NCBI RefSeq assembly: GCF_001641265.1
Contig: NW_020167523.1
Span: forward strand, 558,001-622,000
Direction: 5' to 3'
Length of the DNA stretch: 64,000 nt
DNA from: Pseudogymnoascus destructans
Lineage: Eukaryota; Ascomycota; Leotiomycetes; Thelebolales; Thelebolaceae
A model generated the notes under the pieces. The model did no database searches and was not told where the DNA came from. It was given only the letters and a program-made list of their open reading frames with translations. Shown one piece after another: positions 1-10,276 of the stretch. The position numbers and the translations under genes were made by a program. The number at the start of each line of letters is the position of its first letter. Position 1 is the first letter of the stretch.

Positions 1-857
1 GTACCTCGGCAATTTATAGACCTGAATTATTATCCTTCATAGAAACTGGTTTGTAAGAAACAGGAGAGACCTTGGGCATTTGGACGACCCCGTCCGCCTA
101 ATGTAGCGCCTGGCCGAGTTTGAGTGCTTCGTGTTGCAGGTGACTGTGCGGGACTTTGTTGTCAATCAGGGGGGATCTGGTCCCCCAGCGTGAGCCATGT
201 CAAGGGCATTGACATCGTCAGCGAAGACGAAGTCAGGTTCTCTAGTAAGTTCTGGGTAGGATAGGTGGTGCACGTGAGAAGACGCATAATATCACGTGCT
301 GTGGACAGGAATGCAAGTCGAAGCGCGTGACTTCGCGACTCGTGCGTCACAAATTGAGCGCGGATGGACCGCGTCAGAAACCACTTTACGCGTCGACGAC
401 ATCAGCATTTTTTGATATCAGCGACATTTTTTGCGGATTAGATCTCGTTACTTGGCGATTTATCCCAATCCTTTGTCCCTGAGAGCCTGTTTCTTCTCTT
501 TGCGTGCGTATTAAGTTCAAGGACAAAGCGGATTGGATTGTGGAGCGCGTGTTACGTGTGTGACAATACTGGCACTCACTTGCTTTGCGGCGCGGAAAAG
601 TTAAGCTTTGAAAGGAGGCCTGTGGGTGATATAAGAAGTGATTTTTCGATCGGAGACGGCTTCAAAAATTAGGGGCTGAACTGTGCGCTTGCGAACGAAT
701 CCTCCATAGAAACGTTCGACTAAGCTTTGGAATAATTCCACCAAGGATCACCCATTCCAGCACTGCATGCGCTGCATGAAGATATACGAATATATCCAAA
801 CTTGCGAGGGTTGTTGATTTCTAGCGTCACAAAGCATTTGCATGCCAGAGCCTAGCC
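1..857. other. Upstream intergenic region, no gene seen
   Basis: This stretch lies 5' of the SNF2 remodeller gene. Only one short reading frame (about 60 codons on the minus strand) is present and it has no recognisable motif. I see no tRNA, repeat or transposon signature. The last few hundred bases presumably hold the promoter and 5' UTR of the gene starting at 858. Confidence 0.6.
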
Positions 858-3494
858 ATGGCCCCAAAATCAACGGAAGATGACTCGATGGAGTCTCGGA
901 CACCTACAACAGCGCCGTCCTCCCCACCTGACGTCGGAGTGGAAGAACCGCCGGCAACCAGCAATCTTCTCAATGACGAGCAGCTGAAGCAGATTGGTGC
1001 CGAGGAAAAGAAGGCCCATCTGCAGAACAGACGAACAGAGCTTGCCCGCCAGAAACGATTGGCGGCAAAGAAAAGTCGTGTTCTGGGCAAGGAAGCTGCA
1101 GAGGCCAAAGCACGCGAACTAGACGAACTGTTAGCCAAGAGTGCGGCATTTTCGAATATTCTCACGAAGAAGACGCAAGTCCTCGGTCGAGTCGGGAGCG
1201 GCTTCGATGGGAAAGCACTCGGCGAGCATGATTTGGAAATGGCTCAGCAGCCGAAGATCATGAGCGGCGGTACGATGCGCGACTACCAGCTCGAAGGTTT
1301 GACGTGGATGTATGAGATTTGCGCGCAGGGCATGAGTGGCATCCTGGCCGATGAGATGGGTCTGGGAAAGACCATCCAGACGATATCGCTTATTGCGCTG
1401 CTGCGAGAAAAAGAGAAATATCTTGGTCCTCATCTCATTGTTGCGCCGCTTAGCACGTTATCGAATTGGGTAGAGGAGTTTCAGAAGTGGACGCCGACCG
1501 TGCCGGTTTTGCTATATCATGGCGACCCAGCGAAACGAGAGGAGCTAAGGACGACAAAGATCACTAAACATCTGGAGAACGGCAGGCCAACGTCAAAGTT
1601 TCCGGTTGTGTGTACGAGCTATGATATTATATTGAGGGATAAGAATTACTTGTCGCATATTAACTGGGAGTTTATCATAATTGACGAGGGGCATCGGTTG
1701 AAGAACTTCAACAGCCAGCTATTCCAGGAGTTAAGGAAGTTTACGTCAGCTACTAGGTTGCTGATTTCGGGAACGCCACTACAGAATAACCTCAAAGAGC
1801 TCTGGTCCTTGCTCAACTTTCTCCTCCCAACCGTGTTTGTGGATTGGGAAGCCTTCGAGTCATGGTTTGACTTCAGTGATCTACAAGACGAGGAGGGGAC
1901 AGAGGAGTTTATTGCCGACCAGAAGAAACAGGAGCTTGTGAAAAAGATACATCTAGTTTTGCAACCTCTCTTGCTACGCCGTATCAAGGCCGATGTGGAG
2001 CATATGCTTCCCAGGAAGCGCGAATACGTTTTATACGCACCGATGACGGAGCAGCAGACCGAGTTGTACGATATTCTATCGGATAAAAGCCAAGATGCTA
2101 GAAAATATCTGGAAAACAAGGTCGTCGAACGCATTACAGGAGCAAGAAACGCATCTAAAGGGTCTACAAAAACTACAACTAAAGCCGCAAGATCAACAGC
2201 ACCACCCAAAGTTGAATCTGACAGTGAGGAGAAGGTTCCCCTTAGCGTCTCCATCCGCACTCGCAAGGCAAAGGCAGAACTCGAGCAAAAACCAGCCACA
2301 CGCCTAAATGCGTTTGAGATGATGATGGTTGGTAAGAAGAAGGCAATGCCGCCACGGACCCCATCAAAAGCCAGTCTCAAACGCAAGTCCTCAGATGATA
2401 GTATTGCGTCTTCTGCCAAAAGCATAAAGTCGAGCCGCCAATCAACGCCAGCCACAGCCTCTAAGTCGAAACCCAAGCGCAAATCCTACAAGGAAGCAGA
2501 TGCCTCCGATGAGGATAAACTGAGCGACGACGAATTCGAGGCCAAATTGGCTGAGGAGCTGGCAGAAGCTGACATAGCTAGCTCCTCCGATTCCGACGAC
2601 GAATCTCGCGAGCTCGCCAAAACCCTCGAGATGGCAAAGCGCGAGATTGCTACGAAGAAGCTTGGCAACCCGCTGATGCAGTTGCGCCTTGTATGCAACT
2701 CACCCCACAACTTCTACAACCCCTGGTCTGCAGACTCCAAGATGCCCATCGACGAAACCCTCGTCTCCTCTAGCGGGAAAATGCTCCTTCTCGACCGTCT
2801 GCTCAATGCACTATTCGCCGCAAACCATAAAGTTCTGATCTTCAGCCAGTTCAAGACCCAGCTTGACATACTCGAGGACTATGCGCGGGACCTGCGCAGT
2901 TGGAATGTATGCCGCATCGACGGTGGCGTGGCACAGGACGACCGACGCCAGCAGATCAAGGACTTCAATGGGGACCCCGAACATCGGCTATTTCTGCTTA
3001 GCACGCGTGCTGGTGGACAGGGCATCAACCTCGCGAGTGCGGATACAGTCGTGCTATTTGATAGCGATTGGAATCCGCAGCAGGATCTACAGGCTATTGA
3101 TCGCGCGCATCGGATTGGGCAGACACGGCCAGTGGTTGTGTTCAGACTTGCGACGAAGGGGACGGTGGAGGAGGAGCTGTTGATGAGTGCGGATGCGAAG
3201 AGGAGGCTTGAGAAGCTTGTTATTAAGAAGGGGGGGTTCAGGACTATGGGTCAGAAGATGGATAATAGGGAGGATTTGGATGAGGCGGAGTTGAGGAAGC
3301 TGTTGTTGCGGGATGGACAGGTGTATACGTATAAGGGTGGTGGTGAGATTCTGAGCGATGCGGATCTGGGGGTCTTGTGCGATAGGAGTGAGGATGCTTA
3401 TATAAGGGCGGAGCAGGGGCTTGGGAATGCGGAGGGCTTCAAGATTGTGGAGACGAAGGATGGTGGACTGCTGGTTGGAGGGGAGATGAAGTGA
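858..3494 (+). CDS. IRC5: SNF2-family chromatin remodelling ATPase, LSH/DDM1/Irc5 type
   Basis: Single-exon gene of 878 residues. Seen: an N-terminal basic coiled segment (about 45-110), then the ATPase lobe with DEMGLGKTIQT (Walker A, about 165-175), DEGH box (about 276), SGTPLQNN and LLRRIKADVE. A low-complexity acidic/basic insert follows (about 415-600), then helicase lobe 2 with STRAGGQGINL, DSDWNPQQD and RAHRIGQ (about 640-770). DEGH instead of DEAH, the long insert between the lobes and the C-terminal block GGGEILSDADLG fit the HELLS/LSH, DDM1, yeast Irc5 and Neurospora MUS-30 clade rather than ISWI or CHD. Known for that clade: nucleosome remodelling linked to DNA methylation, transposon control and genome stability in the nucleus. 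Its 3' coding end is duplicated in inverted orientation at 3938-4058. The orthology is inferred from motifs only. Confidence 0.93.
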   Translation: MAPKSTEDDSMESRTPTTAPSSPPDVGVEEPPATSNLLNDEQLKQIGAEEKKAHLQNRRTELARQKRLAAKKSRVLGKEAAEAKARELDELLAKSAAFSNILTKKTQVLGRVGSGFDGKALGEHDLEMAQQPKIMSGGTMRDYQLEGLTWMYEICAQGMSGILADEMGLGKTIQTISLIALLREKEKYLGPHLIVAPLSTLSNWVEEFQKWTPTVPVLLYHGDPAKREELRTTKITKHLENGRPTSKFPVVCTSYDIILRDKNYLSHINWEFIIIDEGHRLKNFNSQLFQELRKFTSATRLLISGTPLQNNLKELWSLLNFLLPTVFVDWEAFESWFDFSDLQDEEGTEEFIADQKKQELVKKIHLVLQPLLLRRIKADVEHMLPRKREYVLYAPMTEQQTELYDILSDKSQDARKYLENKVVERITGARNASKGSTKTTTKAARSTAPPKVESDSEEKVPLSVSIRTRKAKAELEQKPATRLNAFEMMMVGKKKAMPPRTPSKASLKRKSSDDSIASSAKSIKSSRQSTPATASKSKPKRKSYKEADASDEDKLSDDEFEAKLAEELAEADIASSSDSDDESRELAKTLEMAKREIATKKLGNPLMQLRLVCNSPHNFYNPWSADSKMPIDETLVSSSGKMLLLDRLLNALFAANHKVLIFSQFKTQLDILEDYARDLRSWNVCRIDGGVAQDDRRQQIKDFNGDPEHRLFLLSTRAGGQGINLASADTVVLFDSDWNPQQDLQAIDRAHRIGQTRPVVVFRLATKGTVEEELLMSADAKRRLEKLVIKKGGFRTMGQKMDNREDLDEAELRKLLLRDGQVYTYKGGGEILSDADLGVLCDRSEDAYIRAEQGLGNAEGFKIVETKDGGLLVGGEMK
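3297..3419 (+). repeat. Inverted repeat arm 1 (inside SNF2 gene 3' end)
   Basis: About 122 bp of the SNF2 coding sequence, covering the block ending SEDAY, is repeated in reverse orientation at 3938-4058. By eye the arms differ by one substitution in the core and a 2-nt deletion in the distal copy. The arms are separated by about 520 bp. Confidence 0.9.
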
Positions 3495-3937
3495 TAAAAA
3501 TGAAGCACAGCTTCTACGAGTGCTTGCGAGGGGTTTTATACCAACGAGTTACTATTGGTAGTGTGGAGTATATATGAATTTAACGAGCTGAGGGCCAATG
3601 TAAACGCAAAGGTAGCATATGATAAGAAGTAATACTATGAACCTAAATATATACTATGAATCCCACGCTGCACCACGGCTACCATGAAAAATGACAATTC
3701 TGTTTTCTCAGTCCCAAAGAAACGGATCTAATGTCTGTGCCGGAGGATGAATGATACCAGCGACCAGGTTAGATTTCGGGCTAAGTGATGTAGGTCTCGA
3801 GACGGCCCAGTTAATTTGTAAGTGATTCTCCGGTGGGCAAAATTTAAGGAGCGAAGGGAAGTTGATAGGAGCGAAATAATCTTTCTGGATCTTCTGTGTG
3901 TTATCTTCAGTCGCCGTGCTTTTGAAGCTGTATAATT
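3495..3937. other. 3' flank of the SNF2 gene, no independent gene seen
   Basis: This AT-rich stretch carries the presumptive 3' UTR of the SNF2 gene and is the loop between the two inverted-repeat arms. An open frame on the minus strand (3708-4061) begins in the duplicated segment and runs across here for 117 codons. Outside the duplicated block it resembles nothing I recognise. Confidence 0.5.
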
Positions 3938-4061
3938 CCCCTGCTCCGCCCATATAAGCATCCTCACTCCTATCGCACAAGACCCCCAGATCCGCATCGC
4001 TCAGAATCTCACCACCACCCTTATACGTATACGCCTGTCCATCCCGCAACAACAGCTTCAA
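3938..4061 (-). pseudogene. Inverted partial duplicate of the SNF2 gene 3' end (arm 2)
   Basis: Read on the minus strand, this segment encodes nearly the same residues as the C-terminal part of the gene at 858-3494 (LLLRDGQ.YTYKGGGEILSD and on to SEDAY). It then diverges after a 2-nt deletion. It has none of the ATPase domain, so it is a fragment and not a second gene. The frame remains open to 3708, so a short chimeric peptide is formally possible. The near-identity suggests a recent duplication or one maintained by gene conversion. Confidence 0.85.
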
Positions 4062-4840
4062 CTATTGATTAATTATCCTTTTACTGTCTCCTTGAGGTGC
4101 TGGAACTCGGGAACTAGCTTATGATAACTCTAAAGAAAGCGAAGCTGTCACTGGGTGTTTAATGCTTTCGATGTGTTGCTGTCACCGATTTGGGAATGCT
4201 ACCAATGTGGTGCTGTCACTGCCTTGACCTTCTGGGATCTTGTTTGCTTGATGTTGCCGGCTCCACAAGCATTGTTCGTCTTCTCCTGATTCTTCCTGCG
4301 CCTTAAATAAATTGCCTGTTGCGTTGGATTGAATTCGTCGAGGTTCAAAGTGGAGCGAAGGTACTTCTCTGCGCGTGCAATAGTTGACTTCGGCCTGCAT
4401 CTCGAGGAGTAGCTTTGCCATTGCAGACTCGGCATCTCCTCGATTTCGCGGCCCTGACGCTAAGTTGGCAAATAAGGTGCTTTTGTTCTTTATAAATAGC
4501 CTGGGCTTCGACTTGCTTTCTATTGAGCAAGTCGAACCCTATCCCATGGTGAAGTAAGAGATGCTCCCGTCATACTCGAGGGGGATGCGGGTTTGGAAAC
4601 CCCTGTCGTTTCACCATGCCATGCCTACCCTACTACAATACAGTTTACATCTACGTATAATGCATCTCTTTCAGGGCATGAGCGTGACTTCATAATATAA
4701 TAATGTCTATCAACGTGTTGGCCCTTACGTATCCACCACCGGCCCCTCTATCCCTATACTCTAAACTCCAGTCGTTTTGAGATGATCATAATGTACAGTT
4801 CGGCATTGGGCCATCCCTTTCATAAGTGGGTAAATCATTC
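4062..4840. other. Intergenic, unassigned short frames
   Basis: Three overlapping minus-strand frames of 61-79 codons lie between 4182 and 4530. They contain basic, glutamine-rich stretches but no motif I can name. They could be a decayed gene or transposon remnant. The rest is the 3' flank of the convergently oriented gene at 4841-5765. Confidence 0.35.
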
Positions 4841-5765
4841 CTACTTCTTATCCTTATCCTCCTCTTTCACTTGATCTTGCTCATTCTCATTCTCCTTCCT
4901 GGCCTCCTGCTTTGCTCGAATGTCATTTCGAACTTGCCATATCGCTCTTTCGATCTCGGCGTGCAGCTCTGGCATTTCGAGAGCGTTGGCGATGAGAGTG
5001 CTATCACCCTCCTGAAGCAGCATTACTTCATGCGGCAATTGGTCTTTTAGGAGGGGTGCCGAGGAATCTGCTGATTTGGGCGGCTTGCTACCGAGAGAAA
5101 CACTGCCACGGGTGGCTCTCATGATGCCAGGCGCGTACAAGGTATCCAAGATTGGCGAGACTGTGGGTGCGATGAGTTCTTTGTTGATGAGAAATTGGAT
5201 GTGTTTCGACCCGGATAGGGCGCGCCAATGTGACCATGCTCTATAGACAAGATAGAAGAACGGCAGGTTGGGTATCCTGTTGAATGTTAACAGATATTCC
5301 AGTAGCCTGGGAAATATTGACGTACACTGGGAGGAGAGCCACCGGAGCAGTTATAGGCATTCCAACAAAACAGTAGACCAGCCTCGATTTGTGCAGAGAC
5401 TCCCTCTCTGTCCCAAGCCTCCGGAGCAGCTCGCTGACCTCATTTATAGGGATGACTCCTGATGGGAAAGAAACTTCGACAGTCGCCTGCCCCGCTTCCA
5501 GCTCTTGTGCTCTCCGGCGCGCTGACAACGGCGGTATCGACTTCAACCCCCATTCTTCATATGGTATCTTCTTAAGCGCCGCGTTTCCCCAGTCCACGAC
5601 CTTCTTCCGCCATCCCGAGTCTTTTGTCTCCCAATCTGCCCATAATTTCGCAGCTCTAATAGTGCCTCGGTCGATAAAGGTGGGGTGGTCGGAGATGCTC
5701 ACGTTCAGGCGCCTGCAGTATAACAACGTCCGTCGGTTCGAGATAGGGAGCAAGTAGAGGCGCAT
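4841..5765 (-). CDS. Mitochondrial K+/H+ exchange-related protein (Mit_KHE1 family)
   Basis: Two exons on the minus strand: 5765-5326 and 5276-4841, with a 49-nt GT..AG intron at 5277-5325. The splice joins phase 2 cleanly and gives 291 residues. The N-terminus MRLYLLPISNRRTLLYC and the post-splice block IPNLPFFYLVYRAWSHWRAL followed by SGSKH are hallmarks of the fungal/animal family typified by yeast YDL183C (Mrx19), annotated as mitochondrial K+-H+ exchange-related. The segment VYCFVGMPITAPVALLPVIP is hydrophobic enough for a membrane segment and lies across the splice. The C-terminus is a charged K/E-rich tail. The role, potassium/proton exchange at the inner membrane, comes from the family name and is not shown by the sequence. 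The start was chosen because it matches the conserved N-terminus. Confidence 0.85.
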
Positions 5766-6326
5766 CGCGAACCAGAGGTTCGATCGCGTTGTGATGGGTT
5801 TTGTGAAGCCGTAGGTTTCGAGGTCGACTTGGACTGCGCGTTATCGCAGCGGCGACCTTTTTGGCCTGTGTGGTGTCGCGAGAGTATCGGTGAGCTTCTT
5901 AACGTATCATATAGTCAACATTGTCGCGGTATTCCAAACATGCTGCAAAGAAGAGTTATATGTTGATGGAAGTGGGAACAGTCCAATGTCTGACCCTGGC
6001 AGCATTTTGCCTTCCTTCTCAAATTGCTGGGGTGGGTCAGTGACGGCATCGCTCAAAGTTAAAAATGCACAGCCTTGGGACAACCGGCGGTAAAATTACA
6101 ATACAAGGTACTGCCGCCGATGAGAGATGAGCCTCGTAGTTCTAGACTACAACTCTGTTGGGTACCACCAGCAACGGCCAACTACACTCATTTACTAACT
6201 ATCTATTCTTATATCTGTTGATTCATGAGGCTTCTTGTCTGAGCCCCTCACTTTTAGCTTCAGGCCGGTCCAGAGGACCTTGGCCGCAGCTGTCCGTGGA
6301 TCAACGGAGCCCCCATCAACATCAAC
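5766..6326. other. Divergent promoter region between Mit_KHE1-like gene and SRF1-like gene
   Basis: About 560 bp separate two head-to-head genes. No reading frame here has recognisable content. The stretch probably holds both promoters and 5' UTRs. I see no clear regulatory motif I would stake a claim on. Confidence 0.5.
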
Positions 6327-7728
6327 ATGGCAGCGTCTGACAGAATGGCGCTGCCAGAAAAGGACGCCCTCGTACCCAGTCCAAATTTACAATGCCATCA
6401 CCTTATGTCCGAGCCACCGTCGGGGCAGTTACCTGAGTCCAGTGCCTTCGGTTACGCGTCGTCAACCACGGCGACTCATAACTCTAGGAGGTACTCGGAA
6501 CGGCAACGCTCGGATTCTGATCGCACGAAGGTCTCATACATGCCGAAGGTGTCTGAAGAGTCCGAATCTCGAGGCACTCGGCCCACCGGCCATGGCGCAG
6601 TTAGATCTCTTCCATGTAGGAAACTATCGGCTTTATTGACACACGATATGCTAACGGCTGCACAGCATGGATAGACTCTGTCGAGATATACAATGAAGAG
6701 GACGACTCTAAAGTTACCGACCGACTACTCGCGCAACCCACGCCTTCAGTCGCACCACAGCATCCCTACGCTACAACCAGAGCCGAGAGGCCCGTCTCCA
6801 AAGACGGCTTCGTCGACTTCGACGATCCCACCGAAGCCGCCAAATCCGCGCCCGAACGCACCCTCTTCGGGACCACGCGCGAGCCCGTCAGGGGCCGCAA
6901 ATGGGACCACGCGCGCGACGACGACCCGGTGATCCTGCAGTACCATGGTGGCAACGCACAGCACTGGTCGGGCTTCGTGAAGGCTTCGATGTACGGGCCC
7001 GGGATAGGCGAGGAGAGCGAGACGGTCGAGGCGACGTTCCTCGACGAGCAAACACCCGGATATGCACAGCCGTGGCGGGGGGACGCGCCAGGAACAGACC
7101 CGGAAAAGGCAATTGGCTTGCTCCATAGCAAGAAGAAGCGCCTGCAGTGGTACGAGCGCATCCAGCGCATCATCCTGATGCATCCGCTCGTTCCGCTCGC
7201 CTTCCGCCTCACCGTCCTCGCGACTTCGACTATTGCTCTCGGCCTCTCCAGTTCCATCTTCCATCTTACGCGCACGAGCCCGTTCAATCAATCGCCCTCG
7301 GGCATCATGGCCATTGTGGTCGATGTTATCGCATTGCCGTATATTGGGTACATCACGTGGGACGAGTATACAGGCGCCCCGCTCGGGTTGCGTAAGCCGA
7401 AAACCAAAATGCGCCTCGTGCTACTGGATCTCTTCTTTATCATCTTCGAGTCTGCGAATCTCTCTCTTGCGTTCCAGGCTATCACCGATCGCGACGGCGC
7501 ATGCTCTACGAAAACGGGCGAAGAAAACGCGCATAATAAGGATACGAATCTGTGTGGACAGGTGAAGACGTTGGCGGCAATATTGTTTATAGCGCTGGTG
7601 GCATGGGGATTGACGTTTACAGTTAGCATTCTCAGGTAAAATATTTCACGACGTCCTATAATGTTCTCAGAAGCTAACATAGCCGCAGGTTGGTGCAACG
7701 CGTTGGCGGGCGCGACGAGAAGGATTGA
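6327..7728 (+). CDS. SRF1: SRF1-like regulator of phospholipase D, multi-pass membrane protein
   Basis: Three exons: 6327-6615, 6666-7635 and 7689-7728, with introns of 50 and 53 nt, both with CTAAC branch sites. All phases join to give 432 residues. The N-terminal third is polar and disordered. It is followed by a conserved block (DDDPVILQYHGG, HWSGFVKASMYGPG, PWRGD) and four hydrophobic segments: PLVPLAFRLTVLATSTIALG, GIMAIVVDVIALPYIGYITW, MRLVLLDLFFIIFESANLSL and LAAILFIALVAWGLTFTVSI. The DEYTGAPLGLR loop lies between segments two and three. This layout matches fungal proteins annotated as regulator of phospholipase D Srf1 (yeast Srf1 regulates Spo14). The last exon supplies only the tail LVQRVGGRDEKD. 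The function is by family resemblance. Confidence 0.85.
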
Positions 7729-8137
7729 ACATACAGCCATTTAAGGTGCTATTTTTTTGGGGCATGTTAGAAACTACTCAGTGCATGGAGTACCAGCAAT
7801 TTCCTTTTGTTTTTCGTCGGCACGGCGTTCGTTGCATGGTTGGCTGGATGGAGGGGAGGCGGGGAGAAGTGCGACACATCTGGGATGGTTGAAACCATTT
7901 ACTGGGGCAGCGTCTGTGTAAAGATTTCTTGGACGAAATTATGCCCGATATCATAATCATTATATTCTTCATACTCATGGGAAGTTACCCGGAGACGCCG
8001 TCTGTGATTGAGCATTTGGGCCGGATAGTGGATGGAGCGAGAGGCTGGGGATCTCTCAGGAAGTAATCATGTATATACAAACATGGCTTTTATATCCACA
8101 ATCTATAGCACTGTATATACTACAAGTTTTTTTTTCT
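7729..8137. other. Convergent intergenic region
   Basis: About 400 bp lie between the 3' ends of the SRF1-like gene (+) and FOL1 (-). A poly-T run sits near 8128, just beyond the FOL1 stop. No further gene is visible. Confidence 0.5.
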
Positions 8138-9860
8138 TCAGACTCTCCAAATCGCATCCGCCATCTTCACAACCTGCCCCATCCCCACCGCATCGTGCAC
8201 CCGCACGATATCCGCACCCCCCTGCACAGCCGCCACCACCGTAGCTGCTGTCCCCCACACTCTCTCCCTCGCCTCCTTCACGCCCGTGATTCGACCCACA
8301 AAGCGCTTCCGTGAGCTGCCAACCAGCCACGGGAAGCCGCGCAGGCCAGGCCAGTCGCGTAGCTCGCCCAGCCTTCGTAGAATCTCGAGGTTCTGGTCCT
8401 GCGTCTTTGCGAACCCGATGCCGGGGTCGAGGATGATGCGCCAGCGGCGCACGCCTGCTGCCTCAGCGGCTGCAACGCGATCGAGCAGCTCGGCCGCGAT
8501 GGTGGGGATGAGACCGTTGGGGTAGGTGGCTAGGGAGTCCATGGTGGAAGGTGTGCCGCGCATGTGCATTAGGCAGACTGTGCAGCCGAGGCGGCCGAGG
8601 GTGGGAAGCATGGCGGGGTCGAGGAGGCCTGCTGAAACGTCATTGATGAGGTCGGCGCCGGCGGCGATGGCAGCTGAGGCGACGGGGGCGCGGAAGGTGT
8701 CGATACTGATTGTGACGTTGGAGCCGAGGGGGTGTGCACGAATAGCGGCTATGGCGGGGAGAATGCGGGAGGTTTCGAGGTCGGCGGTGACAGAGGGGGT
8801 GTTGGGAGCGGTGGATTGGCCGCCGATGTCGATGATGGATGCACCACCGCGGATGAAGGTGTCGATTGTTTCGTCCAAGGAGGCGCTGGTGTGAAGGCCG
8901 CCGTCGGAGAAGGAATCGGGTGTTAGATTGAGGATGGCCATTATGGAGGTTTGGCGATGTGGGCGGAGGGGATAGAGGGTTGAGGCTGTGTTAGAGCCAA
9001 GTGGCGTGCTGGTAGACATGGGTTGGGAAGACGACGGCAAGGCATTGAGGTAGTCCAACGTGATTTTCCAGGGTTTTGATGGATGGATGGGTTTGTCTGG
9101 GATGAGTCTGATATAGCTGATTAGACATTTTCTTGCCATGCAATGGGTTAAATATACTCAGCGAGGGGCCTGAGAACGAATTCGCGCTCAGGGATGCCAA
9201 TGTGCGGGACATCGAGCCGCTTGTGGTGTATGACTTGATTATCGTACAAGAGGATATCCAAATCGATGTTGCGAGGTCCCTTGTCAATGACCTTGTGACG
9301 GCCCATGGAGTTTTCAATGTCTTGAAGCTCATCTAAGAGTTCAAGGGGCTCTAATGTAGTTTCTACCTGTGTACTGTCAGCTATATATTCTCATACAGAC
9401 CTCGTTCTGTCCACGTGACACGATTTCCATAGCAACAACAAAAAAAAAAAAGCTTCTCACTAACCTCGCAGGCGCCATTGATGAAGTTATCTTGATCGAG
9501 GACGTACATGGGCTCTGTCTCCCACAGATTGCTCGTCCTTTTCACGGTAATGCCACGTGATGTAAGGGAATTGCAGGCCTGTTCGATCATCCCAATCCTA
9601 TCCCCCATATTACTTCCTAGGGCGATGTAAGCCGTCTTTGGCGGCTTAGCGGCCCTCTTGGCTGCTGATTCCCCATTTCCGCTATTTGCACAGCTATCCG
9701 ATGTCATTTGAGACCATGGCGTTGATGGAACGCTGCTCAGAGAGCCGCGGCTTCTTGTGGGCGACGCCGAGAGCGAGATCCGTCGAAAGCTGCTATTGCG
9801 TCGCAGGTGATGCGTGCTTGGTCTGCACGCAGAATTGGCGGCTGTACGAAACAGCTTCAT
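8138..9860 (-). CDS. FOL1: FOL1: bifunctional HPPK / dihydropteroate synthase
   Basis: Three exons on the minus strand: 9860-9465, 9366-9158 and 9107-8138, with introns of 98 and 50 nt. They give 524 residues. The N-terminal half is 6-hydroxymethyl-7,8-dihydropterin pyrophosphokinase (AYIALGSNMGDR, then DKGPRNIDLDILLYDN and EREFVLRPLAE). The C-terminal half is dihydropteroate synthase (MAILNLTPDSFSDGG, SIDTFRAPVA, LINDVSAG, LMHMRGTP, DPGIGFAKTQDQN, GSSRKRF, RVHDAVGM). Together they make dihydropteroate in folate synthesis. Two oddities stand out. There is no dihydroneopterin aldolase domain before HPPK, unlike the trifunctional yeast Fol1. The first 35 residues are Arg/Ser-rich without acids, like a mitochondrial presequence. 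The normally conserved STRP loop after DIGGQ reads STAP. Confidence 0.93.
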
Positions 9861-10276
9861 TGACGCAGTCGCTGCCGAGATGCCGGGAAATTATATACAT
9901 ATAATATTTTTGTATAAACGGCCGTTGTTACATCGTTTTCGATGGAAAGAGAATCTCTTCCCCATAGGCCAGTTGATAGTTGATAGTGGATAATCCACTA
10001 ATTGCTGCGTCACCCCGCGTTGACCCACACTACTGTTTTGGTGCCTAGCTAAATGCATGACTAATCACAAATATACCGAGGCATTTGCTCAAATTCGGCT
10101 CCAGCACTTTGCCACATGTTGTTGGCGCCCTTCCCCAGACTTATATTCCTCCCAATCCCCATCGCCCCTCTCCTTCTTCTACATACTGTTTAACTCTCGA
10201 GATCCCTTGATATCCTCGTCCCATATCACTTCAGCGCTTCTCTTCTCAACTCGCTCATACCAACCCAGCATTCACC
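9861..10276. promoter_or_regulatory. Divergent promoter region of FOL1 and nitronate monooxygenase gene
   Basis: This 416-bp head-to-head spacer has CT-rich stretches just before the + strand start codon at 10277 (context CACCATGG, favourable). No coding content is seen. A shared promoter is inferred from geometry only. Confidence 0.5.

Noticed and set aside
1646..2482. 278-codon minus-strand frame inside the SNF2 gene
   Set aside because: Antisense shadow of the remodeller coding sequence, with no independent features.
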